Below are positions 1-8,280 of a stretch of DNA of 20,014 nt, piece after piece. Made by a program: the position numbers and the translations under genes. Below the pieces are notes generated by a model. It had not been told where the DNA came from, did no database searches, and saw only the letters and a program-made list of their open reading frames with translations. Each line of letters starts with the position of its first letter. The stretch's first letter is position 1. This DNA comes from Magnetococcales bacterium (GTDB lineage Bacteria; Pseudomonadota; Magnetococcia; Magnetococcales; DC0425bin3), in assembly GCA_015229045.1 (NCBI GenBank), contig JADGCJ010000056.1, forward strand, positions 1 to 20,014. The letters are read 5' to 3'.

Positions 1-8
1 TGGACCTG

Positions 9-28
9 CCAGGGGGCCAGCCCCCTGG
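9..28. repeat. GC-rich palindrome at the left edge
   Basis: Two 9-base arms, CCAGGGGGC (9-17) and GCCCCCTGG (20-28), are perfectly complementary around a 2-base centre. It lies 22 bases before the left copy of the long inverted repeat and may belong to the same dispersed element. No run of T follows, so it does not look like an intrinsic terminator. Confidence 0.6.
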
Positions 29-50
29 ACCCCGATGCCAAAAAGCGATC

Positions 51-89
51 ATGGCTTCGGGTGTGCCAGTTTCAAATGCGATTGCCCTG
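51..89 (+). repeat. Left copy of a 39-bp window-spanning inverted repeat
   Basis: Bases 51-89 match the reverse complement of 19976-20014 at 36 of 39 positions. The shared core TTTCAAATGCGATTGCCCTG is identical. The match stops inward at base 90. The other copy reaches the last base of the window, so its full outward length is unknown. Both copies read as an open frame starting with ATG, and two of the three mismatches are at silent third codon positions. It could be a dispersed repeat or the shared 5' end of a small gene. Confidence 0.85.
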
Positions 90-192
90 GGATGGGGAAC
101 GATTCTTGTTTATCAATGGAAAAAATCTGCTATTCTGAGCGAGAGGCTGTTGGAAGAGATTGTCTTGCTCCGGAACAGGGTGAATCCGAACC

Positions 193-3100
193 ATGTACCT
201 GAAAAATCGCATTGATATCAGTAATAAGGGAATCTTTGGTCGCATCCTCTGTCGTGGTGTTGGCGTGAGTTTCCTGCTGACGCCCCTCGTGGCGGTGGGG
301 AACACACCTCCACTCGAGGCGACGATATCCCCGGAAAAGTTTAATGAATACAAGGCAGCAGCCGGACGTGGTGATCTCCAGGCCCAGGCCGACCTGGGCA
401 TGCTCTACCTCCTGGGCAGGGGGGTCGCAGAAAACCTTCCGGAGGCCCTGAAATGGGTGAAAATGGCCGCCGAGAAGGGGAACGCCACTGCCCAGAATCT
501 CCTGGGCGAGATGTATTTCCGTGGTCTGGGCATGAAGAAACCCGACGACAAGGAAGCGTTCAAGTGGTACCAGAAAGCCGCCGAGCAGGCCAACGTCGAT
601 GCCCAGGTCAATCTGGGTCTCATGTATTACATGGGCGTTGGTGTGGCCACCGACGAAAAAAAGGCCGCCGAGCTGTTCAAACAGGCCGCCGAAAAGGGCA
701 ACCCCATCGCCCAGCGTCACATGGGCTACCTCTATGCCAAAGGGGAAGGGGTGCCCATCGATCGCAAGGAGTCACAGAAGTGGTATCAGATGGCTCAGGG
801 TGGCGGTGGGACCGAGGCGGCAGCAGTGGCTCTTGCTGCTGCTGGAACGTTGGCAGCGGCTGTGTCAGCCCCGGGAACGCCGGGTGATATCCCTGGTACC
901 CCTCCGGGAGTGAAAACACCCGCACCCCCTAAATGGCAAGGAGCCGGAGCCGCCGATGCCGACAATGGCGACAAGGCCCTCATCGCCGGTGACAGGGAGG
1001 GTGCCCTGGCCCTTTTTGTCGCGGCAGCGGAAAAGTCCCCCGACGAAGAAGAGATTCTGCGCCAGGTCGCCCAACTCAGCATGGATCTGGGAAAAAATTC
1101 CCAGGCGGCGGATTATTTCAAGCGGGCCAGTCTCCTGGCCGTCAAAGCTAAAAAGTTTGACCGGATTACCGAATACAACAGCAAACTCCGCGAATTGTTT
1201 TCCATCAGACCGGAGGCCCTGGAAAAACTCACCACCAAGGTCTCGGCACCTCCTTCCGGCGAAGAGATGGCCAAACGGGTCAATGAATGGGCCGCGCTTC
1301 TGGATCAGGCGACGACTGCCAGCGTCAAAGGTCAGGATGGCGAAGCCCTCAAACTGGCACAAAAAGCCCTGGATATATCCCAGAAATCTTTTGGGAAGGC
1401 CCATTATCTGACCCAGGCCTCGCGCAGGGATGTCGCCACCTACCTGTTCCGAACCGGACAGCGTGGCAAGGCACGCTCCCTGATGACCGAGGCCATCCAG
1501 GGAGTCCACAAGCTGTTGGGAGCGGACCATCCGGAGACCCTGGCCATGCAGACCCGCCTGGGGGGGATGCTCGAAGAGAGCGTTCTTTTTCCGGAGGCCT
1601 TGAAGGTGTACACGGAAGTCCGCCAGGGTTATGAAAAATCCCTGGGAGCTGATCATCTCGATACCCTGGTTGCCAGCCGTGCCGTGGCGCGGATCCAGCA
1701 AAACCTGGGTCAGTATGCGGCTGGCGAGAAGCTCCTCGGCGATGTTTGCCAGAAGCTGACTGACCTGCTGGGGCCCTATCATGAGGAGCGCGCCGACTGC
1801 CTGGGACAACTGGCCCGCCTGCAGGTACAACAGGGGCATTATGATGTCGCGGAAAAGCTGTTCGAGCAGCTCCTGGCCTTGCGGGGAGATATCCAGCCTC
1901 CGACAGCTCCGGCTTTTCGGGAAGTCCACCTTGGGCGGGCGGAGTTGTTCCGCCTCATGGCGCGTTACGATCAGGCGGAAAAAATCCTGAAAGAGACTCT
2001 GGCCGCTGGAGAAAAGGAGACCCCTCCTCTGGCCGGGCGACTCCTGGTGCGCACCCAGGATTTGTTGGCGCAGCTCTACGAAGATCGTGGCGACTTCACC
2101 CAGGCGGAAAAACTGACCCGCCAGGTGATCCTCCATGAGAGTAAAACCCTGGGTGTGGATCATCCGGATACCATCGCCAGCCTGAGCGGTCTGGCGGGCA
2201 TCCTGAAACGGGCCGGGCAGCAGGAAGAGGCGGAGAAGATCTACACCAATGTCTTGCAGCGGGCACGCAAACTCCTTGGCGAGAATCATCAGACCACCAT
2301 CGCCATTTTGAACAATCTGGGACTTGTTTTTGAAGAGCAGGGGTTGTACGACCAGGCGGAACCCATGTTCAAGGAGGCGCTTAAGGTTGGCAAGGAGTTG
2401 CTGGGCGAAGAGCACCCGACGACCATTGCCGCCATGAACAGCCTGGCCCTGCTCTACGAGAGTCAGGGCAACTTTGACAAGGCGCGCCCTCTTTACGGAA
2501 AAATTATTGCTCTTTCCACCAAGCGCCTGGGAAAAGAGCATCCGGATACGGTGGCCTTCATCAACAACCTCGCCTATCTGGACATGATGCGCCAAGACTT
2601 TCAGGAGGCCGCCAGGCAGTTTCAGGAGGTGGTCACCCTCTGGGGCAAGATCCTGGGGGAGAAAAACCCCAAAACCTTGAAAGGCATGAACAATCTGGCG
2701 CGGAGCCTCCATAAGCTCTCCCGCTACGACGAAGCGGAAAAATTGTTCAAGAAAACTCTGGCCCTGCGGGAAGAGGCCCTGGGTACCAACCATATGGACA
2801 CCCTGCGCTCCATGCAGGATCTGGCCGCTCTCTATCGTGATCAGGGCCGCACCCAGGAGGCCGATCAGCTCTTCCAGAAAACCTTGCAGCTGGAAGAAAA
2901 AATTTTGGGTCCACAACACCCCTACACCTTTGAAACCTTGAATGGCCTGGCCAGTGTCAAAGAGAAGGCGCAAGACAACAAAGAGGCGTTTCGTTTACGC
3001 CAGAGCCAGTTTTCCCGGCGCACGGAGTTTCTCAACCGCATGATGTGGGTGGCAGGGGATAACGCCCGTGAAGGGTATGTTCGGTTGCATCAGCCGGAGT

Positions 3101-4830
3101 TTTACGCCTACCTGAGCCTGCTGAGTCGCCTGGAACCGGCACAGGCAGGACGCGACCTTTTGGAAGCCGCCATGCGTCGCAAGGGCCTGTTGCTGAAAAT
3201 CGGCTCCGAGGTCCAGCAGATCGCCCGTCTTTCGTCCGACCCGGTTCTGGGAAAGCTGGCCGACGACCTGGTCAATACCCGCAAGGAGCTGGCCGCCATG
3301 ACCTTGGCCGGACCCAAGGAGGGAGTGAACGGCGAAGAGCATTTACGCAATTTGAACGCCCTGGAGGATCGCATCAATACCTTGGAGGGGGATTTGGGGC
3401 GGACCAGCCAGCGCTTCCGACAAAAAGTGGCTGCCACCACCCTGGAGGATCTGACCAGGCAGTTGCCGGAATCGGCCGTGCTGGTGGATTTCCTCATCTA
3501 TCGGGACGGGGAGGCGGAAAACATGCTGGCCGGGCTCCTCGGCAAGGAGAATGGTCAACCCAAACATGGTATGGTCGTTTATAAAAATCTGAAAAAAATC
3601 CAGAAGCTTGTGGTCGACTACCGAACCATCATCCAAGATGAGACGGCAGACGAAGGCGACATGAAGAAGGTGGGCGCCGAACTCTACACCGAGCTGTGGA
3701 AACCTCTGGCCGGGTTCATGGGTACGCGCACCGAGGTGTTTGTCGTGCCGGACGGCATCCTGAATATCATGCCCTTCAATGCCTTGGTGGATGACAAGAA
3801 GGCCTTTCTTATCCAGGGAATCGATCTGCATATCCTGAACTCCAGCCGCGATCTGGTCGCCAGGATTCCAACCAAACCCAATACGGGCATGATCACCTTC
3901 GCCGGACCGGACTATAATTCGGAAAAGACGGTGGGCGAGAAGGTTTTGGCGGAGGTACGCGGAAAACGGTCGGCCTCCCAGGCCAAAGGCACGGAGGCAC
4001 CACTCCCCGTCGAGGAGCTCCTGGTCGAACCTGAAGAGACCGGCAAAAACACCCCGGAAGGAGGCAACACGAGTGCGTCGGGAGGTATGCGCCGCTCTGC
4101 AGCCTTGAATCAACTGCGTGCTGGTCTGCGGGCTTTTTCGGTGGGCATGCGGGGTTTGCGTTTCGACCCGCTCCCCGGTGCCCTCAAAGAGGGCGAGTTG
4201 ATCAGCGAAAACGTTTCCAAGTCAAAAAAAGAGATCAAACTGTTTGTGCAAAACGATGCCCAGGAAAACGGGATCAAGAGAGTCGAGGCCCCGGATGTCC
4301 TGCATGTTGCCACCCATGGGTTTTTTCTCAAGGCGGATGACAGCCTGAAAAAACGCCTCCTCAAACTGCAACGCAGCGCCGAAGTGCAGCTGCCGCCCCC
4401 GGGAGACAACCCTCTGCTGAGGTCGGGATTGGCCTTCGCCGGCATCAATGCCAATGCCCCCTTCCTGGGAGAGATCGACACCGAAAACGATGGAGTGTTG
4501 ACCGCCCTGGAGGTGATGAGCCTCAATCTGACCGGGACACGCCTGGCCGTGCTGTCGGCCTGCGAAACCGGCCTGGGCGAAATCCATGAAGGGGAGGGGG
4601 TTTATGGTTTGCGCCGTGCCTTCCAGGAAGCCGGGGTGGAAAAAGTGATGGCCTCCCTGTGGGAGGTGAGTGACGCCGGAACCCAGGCGTTGATGACCGG
4701 GTTTTACAAAGGGATGATGGCAGGAAAAGATCCCCACACCTCCCTGCGTTCGACACAACTGGAGCTGATCGGATCATCACAGTGGAGCCATCCCTATATC
4801 TGGTCGGCGTTCATGATGGTAGGAAAATAG
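193..4830 (+). CDS. Exported Sel1/TPR-repeat CHAT-domain (caspase-like) protein
   Basis: This 1545-residue protein combines protein-interaction repeats with a C-terminal CHAT peptidase domain. The N-terminus is basic, then hydrophobic (about residues 22-36), suggesting a signal peptide or anchor and a periplasmic location. Four Sel1 repeats span about residues 55-202. An Ala/Gly/Pro-rich linker follows (about 203-250). Kinesin-light-chain-like TPRs fill about 380-930, with some eleven copies of an LG..H..T signature. The CHAT domain runs from about 1090 to the end. The presumed catalytic pair is intact: His1375 in HVATHGFF and Cys1457 in LSACETG. Between them and the start of the domain lies a low-complexity insert (about 1250-1320) rich in Glu, Pro, Gly and Ser. 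CHAT proteins are caspase-related cysteine peptidases; the substrate here is unknown. The start is the first ATG after a stop-free stretch; its ribosome site is weak. FecR-like and CHASE2-cyclase genes follow on the same strand, suggesting a shared signalling role (inference). Confidence 0.93.
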   Translation: MYLKNRIDISNKGIFGRILCRGVGVSFLLTPLVAVGNTPPLEATISPEKFNEYKAAAGRGDLQAQADLGMLYLLGRGVAENLPEALKWVKMAAEKGNATAQNLLGEMYFRGLGMKKPDDKEAFKWYQKAAEQANVDAQVNLGLMYYMGVGVATDEKKAAELFKQAAEKGNPIAQRHMGYLYAKGEGVPIDRKESQKWYQMAQGGGGTEAAAVALAAAGTLAAAVSAPGTPGDIPGTPPGVKTPAPPKWQGAGAADADNGDKALIAGDREGALALFVAAAEKSPDEEEILRQVAQLSMDLGKNSQAADYFKRASLLAVKAKKFDRITEYNSKLRELFSIRPEALEKLTTKVSAPPSGEEMAKRVNEWAALLDQATTASVKGQDGEALKLAQKALDISQKSFGKAHYLTQASRRDVATYLFRTGQRGKARSLMTEAIQGVHKLLGADHPETLAMQTRLGGMLEESVLFPEALKVYTEVRQGYEKSLGADHLDTLVASRAVARIQQNLGQYAAGEKLLGDVCQKLTDLLGPYHEERADCLGQLARLQVQQGHYDVAEKLFEQLLALRGDIQPPTAPAFREVHLGRAELFRLMARYDQAEKILKETLAAGEKETPPLAGRLLVRTQDLLAQLYEDRGDFTQAEKLTRQVILHESKTLGVDHPDTIASLSGLAGILKRAGQQEEAEKIYTNVLQRARKLLGENHQTTIAILNNLGLVFEEQGLYDQAEPMFKEALKVGKELLGEEHPTTIAAMNSLALLYESQGNFDKARPLYGKIIALSTKRLGKEHPDTVAFINNLAYLDMMRQDFQEAARQFQEVVTLWGKILGEKNPKTLKGMNNLARSLHKLSRYDEAEKLFKKTLALREEALGTNHMDTLRSMQDLAALYRDQGRTQEADQLFQKTLQLEEKILGPQHPYTFETLNGLASVKEKAQDNKEAFRLRQSQFSRRTEFLNRMMWVAGDNAREGYVRLHQPEFYAYLSLLSRLEPAQAGRDLLEAAMRRKGLLLKIGSEVQQIARLSSDPVLGKLADDLVNTRKELAAMTLAGPKEGVNGEEHLRNLNALEDRINTLEGDLGRTSQRFRQKVAATTLEDLTRQLPESAVLVDFLIYRDGEAENMLAGLLGKENGQPKHGMVVYKNLKKIQKLVVDYRTIIQDETADEGDMKKVGAELYTELWKPLAGFMGTRTEVFVVPDGILNIMPFNALVDDKKAFLIQGIDLHILNSSRDLVARIPTKPNTGMITFAGPDYNSEKTVGEKVLAEVRGKRSASQAKGTEAPLPVEELLVEPEETGKNTPEGGNTSASGGMRRSAALNQLRAGLRAFSVGMRGLRFDPLPGALKEGELISENVSKSKKEIKLFVQNDAQENGIKRVEAPDVLHVATHGFFLKADDSLKKRLLKLQRSAEVQLPPPGDNPLLRSGLAFAGINANAPFLGEIDTENDGVLTALEVMSLNLTGTRLAVLSACETGLGEIHEGEGVYGLRRAFQEAGVEKVMASLWEVSDAGTQALMTGFYKGMMAGKDPHTSLRSTQLELIGSSQWSHPYIWSAFMMVGK

Positions 4831-5171
4831 ATGAAAAGCAAATAATGCACGAGAGTCATCAATTCAATACAGTTTCGTAACTTCCAAAAGGTCAGGAGGT
4901 TGTGTTTGGCAAATACGTGGTGTTTGCCTGCAGGGCGGTTTCGCGCTTACGGGAGGTGTTCATGGTGGTGGAGATCGTGTATACTCGGCGGAGGATTGGG
5001 GAGAGAAATGCGTTCCCGGAGCAGAGGCTCAATAAAGTACCCGGAGCAGAGGCTCAATAAAGTATGAGACATTGTGTACGTTCGGGGTGGAATCTCCTGC
5101 GAGGAGTTCAACTCCGGGGTTCGGTCATGAAATAGCCAAGGAACTTGGCACAGTCAAACGAGGTGTGTGAC
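4831..5171. other. Spacer between CHAT and FecR-like genes
   Basis: About 340 bases without a confident gene. It contains the 25-bp tandem duplication described separately. A weak 52-codon open frame from GTG 4902 to 5060 sits just behind an AGGAGG sequence, but the 2-base spacing is poor and I do not recognise the product. Near the right end, CTCCT (5094-5098) can pair with AGGAG (5102-5106), and GGAGTT (5103-5108) can pair with AACTCC (5110-5115). These two small hairpins overlap and exclude each other. No clear terminator or consensus promoter was found. Confidence 0.5.
5015..5064 (+). repeat. Perfect 25-bp tandem duplication (two copies)
   Basis: Bases 5015-5039 and 5040-5064 are identical 25-mers, beginning CCCGGAGCAGAGG and ending AATAAAGTA, joined with no spacer. 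Identity of every base suggests a recent slippage or duplication event. With only two units and no spacer this is not a CRISPR array. Confidence 0.95.
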
Positions 5172-6128
5172 ATGAAAGGGATAGTGATCAAACTGCTGGG
5201 GATGACGTTAGGTGCCCTCGTCGCGGCAACCGGATTCAGCGGACCGGCGTTGGCCAAAGGCGAACCGATCATGATGCTGATTCAGGTCGCCGGTCCCGTG
5301 GAATACAGCAAAGACGGGGCACAATGGAACCCGATAACCCAAAACAAGATGTTGTTCGAGGGCACTCAGGTCCGCTCCGGCGCAGGTGGCTCCGGCAAGC
5401 TGATCAACCAGGTGTCCGGAACCGAACAGGAGCTGGGTGCCGATACCGTCATCAAGGTGAGTGCCACCGGCGTGGAGCTGGTGAGCGGCAAAGGTCTCAC
5501 GGAAGGCAAAGCCGGTGACAGCGGCCTGATGAGCGATGTCAAAAATCGCTTCGCCAAAGCGGAACGCTACACCACGGTGCGGCGTTCCGTCGACAAGGAC
5601 GCAGCGGTGGAAAAAGTCGATGTCGCCAAAGAGATCACCCTCTCGTCAGCCCATCCGGATCTGGTCTGGGAAAACAAGGGGCCGGATTATGCCTACGAAC
5701 TTGTCATCGATGACAAGAAGGTGGCCATTCCGGCTTCCAAGGATGCCATCGTGCGGCACAAGGTGGCTGGCGTGACGCCGGGTCAGCACAAGTATCAGGT
5801 GGCCCTGCTCAAAGGTGGCAAGGTCATCAGCAAGGATGACAATTCCGGCACCTTCACCTGGATGTCTCCCGCCGAAGAGGAGGCCCTGAAAAAAGAGGTG
5901 GCCGCCAACGAGAAAAAATATCCCGGCAACCTGTTCGTTCTCGGCAGCCTCCTGGAGAAGAACAATCTCACCGTCGCCGCCATGGAAACCTACCAGAAAT
6001 ATCTGGCCAAGAATGGCGACGACAACGACTTTCGCCCGTTCCTGATCAAGACGTTGCAAGATCTCAAGCTGGGCGAGATGAAAAAGGCCGAAGTCCAGAA
6101 ATATAATGGCCAGGTTGGCAAACCCTGA
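5172..6128 (+). CDS. Exported FecR-like domain protein
   Basis: A 318-residue protein with a clear signal peptide: Lys2, a hydrophobic stretch (about 4-22) and an ALA cleavage motif at residues 26-28. Residues about 33-105 resemble the FecR domain, with the pattern VAGPVEYS, a DGAQWNPI segment and a late VELVSGKGL strand. The FecR domain is named after a periplasmic/inner-membrane regulator, but many FecR-domain proteins have no iron role. A second beta-rich region (about 150-225) and a helical C-terminus (about 230-318, possibly TPR-like) follow. ATG 5172 is preferred over an upstream TTG at 5145 because it starts the signal peptide directly and has GAGG 8 bases before it. It lies 52 bases before the CHASE2-cyclase gene, so co-transcription is likely. 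A job as periplasmic partner of that receptor is inference. Confidence 0.85.
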   Translation: MKGIVIKLLGMTLGALVAATGFSGPALAKGEPIMMLIQVAGPVEYSKDGAQWNPITQNKMLFEGTQVRSGAGGSGKLINQVSGTEQELGADTVIKVSATGVELVSGKGLTEGKAGDSGLMSDVKNRFAKAERYTTVRRSVDKDAAVEKVDVAKEITLSSAHPDLVWENKGPDYAYELVIDDKKVAIPASKDAIVRHKVAGVTPGQHKYQVALLKGGKVISKDDNSGTFTWMSPAEEEALKKEVAANEKKYPGNLFVLGSLLEKNNLTVAAMETYQKYLAKNGDDNDFRPFLIKTLQDLKLGEMKKAEVQKYNGQVGKP

Positions 6129-6180
6129 TCGATATTGTTGCGTCACAGTTGAGACACAGTGAAGGCGGGAGTCGTTGGAG

Positions 6181-8244
6181 ATGAATAAGTTGTTGAAGAG
6201 ATATGATGTTTTTTTAACAATCATCTTTTTCACTCTGGCGGTTCCCGCTGCCTATCATGAGGTTTTTTCGTTGCTGGAGGATCAGACCCTCTCCTTCCGG
6301 CACATCATGCGCATGACCTATGGCAACCCGAAGGCGGTCATCTCCGGCAATGACGTCGTCCTGGTCAATACCGACGAGGCCTTTTTCCGGGAGTACAAAA
6401 GCTTTCCCCTGCGGCGCACCGATATTGCCAAGATTGCCACCAATCTGCGCAAGCTGGGCGCCAAGGTGGTGGCCCTGGACATTTTGATGGACTTCCCCAG
6501 CTCCTATGGCGAAGACGAACCAACAGCCAAGGCCCTGAAGGAGGCCGGCAATGTCCTCGTGGTTTCGCAAGCCGAGATCCTTGGTGGAAAATTCAAGAAA
6601 ATCAACTATCCCACGGAACTGATCCGCAATGTCACCCGGAGCGGTTATACCAACATCAGCTCGTTCAGCGCCGTCTCCACCAGCATGAACCGGCTGCGCG
6701 TCTTTCCGGAAATTACCCGGCAACCGGATGGATGGCCATTTTCCGTCCAGGCCATCTCCCTGTTTTTGGGCGCTTCCCCCCGTCTTGAAGGTCAAACCCT
6801 CAAGATTGGTGATGCGCTGACGGTTCCTCTGGACCACTTCAATAGTTTCTTCATTGATTTTCCCAAGCTGGTCTCTGGCGTCAAGTATCTGAGCCAGATG
6901 CCCAACAAGGGGCGTTCGGCACTCGACTTTCTGGATCTGTCCAAGCAGGATGTGGACGAACTGGAGTATTTTGTCAAAGACAAGATTGTTCTGGTCGGAG
7001 ATACCTCCGAGGTGTCGCACGACTGGTTCGATACGCCGGTCGGGTCGGTTTATGGGGTGGAGATCATCGCCGATACCATCAATACGATCCTGAAAGGCAC
7101 CCCGCTGCGGCCAGCCTCGTTGCCCCTGGAGATTCTCGCCAGTCTGACGGTCATGTTGGGATTGTTGCTGGCCGGGCAGTTTCAGCATCCGGCCGTGCGC
7201 TGGTTGGCGACGATCGTTCTCTTCGCCGGATACATTGCCGTGGTGACGGCGCAATATGTCACCTTTGGCACCGTCTTCTCCATGTCCTATGTCCTGGTGG
7301 CCGGGTTGCTTGGTTTTTTGGTCATCAATCTGCGCGCATTCCTCCTGGAACGCGGGCAAAAGACCATGATCAAGAGCGCCTTTGGTCAATACCTGTCACC
7401 CAAGGTGGTCGATATTCTGGTCAAGGATCCGAGCAAGCTCAGTCTTGGCGGCGAGCAGCGCGAAATGACCGCCTTTTTCTCCGACGTGGCAGGTTTCTCG
7501 TCCATATCGGAAAAGTTGACGCCGACCGAGCTGGTGCAGTTGCTCAACGAATACTTGACCGCGATGTGCAACATCATCGCGCAATACGATGGCACGGTGG
7601 ACAAGTTTGAAGGGGATGCCATCATTGCCTTCTGGGGAGCGCCCCTGGACCAGTTGGATCATGCCAAGCTGGCCTGCTATACCAGCATCGATATGCAGAA
7701 ATATATGGTGGAGCTGCGGGAGCGCCTGACGAACGAAGGTCGCCCCCTCATGAAGGTACGCATTGGCCTGAACAGCGGCCCGATGGTGGTGGGCAACATG
7801 GGATCGGCGCAGCGCATGGACTACACCATCATGGGTGATGCCGTGAACCTGGCCGCGCGCCTGGAGGGGGCTAACAAGTTTTATTCAACTTTTACCATGC
7901 TGTCGCAGTTTACCTACAAGCAGGCCGAGGAGTTTATCGATGCCCGGCAACTCGATGTGGTGCGGGTGGTGGGCAAAAAGGAACCCGTAGGCATCTACGA
8001 GCTGCTGGATCGTAAAGGAGCCACGAGCGGACCTTTGGCCGATTGCGTCGCCCAGTACAACAAAGGCCTGGAGAAATATCGGGCCAGAGACTTTGCCGGT
8101 GCCTTGCAGGAGTTTACCAAGGCCCTGGATATCATCGCCCAGGATGGTCCATCGTTGACCTATCAGCAACGCTGCCAGGAGTACATCCAGACGCCGCCCC
8201 CCGCCGACTGGGATGGAGTGTTCCAGTTTACCTCCAAGGGGTGA
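6181..8244 (+). CDS. CHASE2-domain transmembrane class III adenylate cyclase
   Basis: A 687-residue receptor cyclase that should make cAMP in response to an extracytoplasmic signal. Helix 1 (about 8-26) is followed by a periplasmic CHASE2 sensor (about 30-310), three closely spaced membrane helices (about 315-335, 341-362, 365-387) and a cytoplasmic class III cyclase domain (about 425-610). The catalytic residues are all present: metal-binding Asp435 (FFSDVAGFS) and Asp479 (DKFEGD), adenine-selecting Lys475 and Thr549 (DYTIMGDAVN), and transition-state Asn556 and Arg560 (VNLAARLE). The Lys/Thr pair is typical of the IIIb subclass and predicts ATP as substrate. A TPR-like helix pair occupies about 620-660. 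The ATG at 6181 is chosen over TTG 6175 because GGGAG lies 9 bases upstream. It follows the FecR-like gene by 52 bases and precedes the Rpn-type gene by 36. Confidence 0.93.
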   Translation: MNKLLKRYDVFLTIIFFTLAVPAAYHEVFSLLEDQTLSFRHIMRMTYGNPKAVISGNDVVLVNTDEAFFREYKSFPLRRTDIAKIATNLRKLGAKVVALDILMDFPSSYGEDEPTAKALKEAGNVLVVSQAEILGGKFKKINYPTELIRNVTRSGYTNISSFSAVSTSMNRLRVFPEITRQPDGWPFSVQAISLFLGASPRLEGQTLKIGDALTVPLDHFNSFFIDFPKLVSGVKYLSQMPNKGRSALDFLDLSKQDVDELEYFVKDKIVLVGDTSEVSHDWFDTPVGSVYGVEIIADTINTILKGTPLRPASLPLEILASLTVMLGLLLAGQFQHPAVRWLATIVLFAGYIAVVTAQYVTFGTVFSMSYVLVAGLLGFLVINLRAFLLERGQKTMIKSAFGQYLSPKVVDILVKDPSKLSLGGEQREMTAFFSDVAGFSSISEKLTPTELVQLLNEYLTAMCNIIAQYDGTVDKFEGDAIIAFWGAPLDQLDHAKLACYTSIDMQKYMVELRERLTNEGRPLMKVRIGLNSGPMVVGNMGSAQRMDYTIMGDAVNLAARLEGANKFYSTFTMLSQFTYKQAEEFIDARQLDVVRVVGKKEPVGIYELLDRKGATSGPLADCVAQYNKGLEKYRARDFAGALQEFTKALDIIAQDGPSLTYQQRCQEYIQTPPPADWDGVFQFTSKG

Positions 8245-8280
8245 TCAAGGCGGGTTGGGTGCGCTTTCCCAGGAGGGATC

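Noticed and set aside
865..2973. Very long open frame (702 codons) on the minus strand opposite the CHAT gene
   Set aside because: It lies wholly antisense to a well-supported TPR region, has no recognisable domain or ribosome site, and arises from the repeated, codon-biased sequence of the plus-strand gene.
5015..5064. CRISPR array
   Set aside because: Only two 25-bp units, directly adjoining with no spacer, and no cas genes nearby.
5094..5115. Riboswitch or attenuator before the FecR-like gene
   Set aside because: The two overlapping 5-6 base-pair hairpins are small, match no known riboswitch and are not followed by a terminator.
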